Part shown: piece by piece, positions 4,596 to 5,020 of the stretch
Layout: each line of letters starts with the position of its first letter
How positions within the stretch are numbered: the first letter of the stretch is position 1
From: Dehalococcoidia bacterium
Lineage (GTDB): Bacteria; Chloroflexota; Dehalococcoidia; Plut-88900
Assembly (NCBI GenBank): GCA_012270635.1
Contig: JAAXHX010000556.1
Location: 1 to 5,020, forward strand
Direction: 5' to 3'
Length of the DNA: 5,020 bases
Translations under genes and position numbers: made by a program
The notes under the pieces: generated by a model
The model's database searches: none
What the model was told of the DNA's origin: nothing
The model's input: the letters and a program-made list of their open reading frames with translations, nothing else

Positions 4596-5020
4596 ATGCA
4601 ATTCGCTTTCACAGCTGAAGAGACCGCCTTCCGCCGAGACCTTCGCGAGTTCCTGAAAGCCGAACTGCCCCCCGACTGGAAGGGTGCCGACGAGTACGGC
4701 CGCACCGACGACCTGGAGTTCGAGCGGCGCATGCGCCAATGCCTCATCGAAAGGGGTTGGCTCACCATGGCCTGGCCCCGGGAGTACGGCGGCCAGGACG
4801 CATCCAGCGTCAAGACGGCCATCTTCGCCGAGGAGATGATGTACCACGAGGCCCCCGGCAAGGACAGCTCGGGCGTAGGGCTCTTGGCCCCGGCCCTCAT
4901 GCGGCACGGCACACCCGAGCAGAAGCGAAAGTACCTGCCGCCCATAGCCAACGGCGAGGTGACCTGGGCCCAGGGCTTCAGCGAACCGGAGTCGGGCTCC
5001 GACCTCGCCTCCCTGCAGAC
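4596..5020 (+). CDS. acyl-CoA dehydrogenase, N-terminal part (cut by window edge)
   Basis: The first 141 codons of an FAD-dependent acyl-CoA dehydrogenase, which oxidises acyl-CoA to 2-enoyl-CoA. Family members are usually about 380-400 residues, so roughly the first third is present. The alpha-helical N-terminal domain starts FAFTAEETAFRRDLREFL at residues 3-20. GWLTMAWPREYGG at 54-66 is characteristic, and WAQGFSEPESGSDLASLQ at 124-141 is the FAD/substrate signature (the EPxxGSD block). The catalytic base region lies beyond the edge. The ATG is the first possible start, because an in-frame TGA sits at 4587-4589. The purine-rich GGAGGAGAGGGG at 4570-4581 lies 14-21 bases upstream, unusually far for a ribosome binding site. 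The product of its reaction is the class of substrate handled by the crotonase at 75-857. The chain-length or branched substrate preference cannot be told from this part. Confidence 0.92.
   Translation, partial: MQFAFTAEETAFRRDLREFLKAELPPDWKGADEYGRTDDLEFERRMRQCLIERGWLTMAWPREYGGQDASSVKTAIFAEEMMYHEAPGKDSSGVGLLAPALMRHGTPEQKRKYLPPIANGEVTWAQGFSEPESGSDLASLQ

Noticed and set aside
4471..4656. 61-codon plus-strand frame before the acyl-CoA dehydrogenase
   Set aside because: It overlaps the dehydrogenase start in another frame, has no ribosome binding site, and crosses the direct repeats.

Overview
The window is GC-rich throughout (by eye well above 60%) and has short gaps, some GTG starts, and genes of CoA-thioester metabolism. 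These traits, and how the proteins read, suggest an environmental bacterium, possibly a Chloroflexota lineage such as Dehalococcoidia/SAR202. That placement is an impression from family resemblance, since the window has no rRNA or other marker gene.

Layout: (1) 75-857 (+) encodes a crotonase-fold enoyl-CoA hydratase/isomerase, started at GTG behind a strong AGGAGG. (2) It converges, with an 8-base gap, on a two-gene minus-strand operon. An AIR-synthase-related (PurM/HypE/ThiL-like) ATP-binding protein (1693-2724) is followed, through an ATGA stop/start overlap, by a Cof-type HAD phosphatase (866-1696). (3) The gap 2725-2916 is packed with palindromic repeats. One unit is the familiar CTTCGACAGGCTCAGGG type. 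The others form an inverted pair of TGGATTCC...GGAATGAC hairpin units. (4) A second minus-strand operon encodes two small membrane proteins (3677-4084, then 2917-3645). They are not members of any family I recognise, but together they carry three copies of a two-helix unit. (5) The 511-base gap 4085-4595 separates divergent genes. It holds a good -10 box for the membrane operon, another copy of the double-hairpin repeat, an 8-bp hairpin, and a pair of GTGTWACCTA..TCTCC direct repeats resembling an insertion-sequence end. (6) An acyl-CoA dehydrogenase starts at 4596 and runs off the right edge.

The dehydrogenase and the crotonase fit consecutive steps of CoA-thioester beta-oxidation. They lie 3.7 kb apart on the same strand with minus-strand genes between them, so they are not one operon. 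The AIR-synthase-like/HAD pair looks like a translationally coupled phosphate-chemistry module with unknown substrate. No CRISPR array, tRNA, rRNA, phage gene or intact transposase is visible. The least explained parts are the three-unit membrane protein pair and the structured repeats around it.
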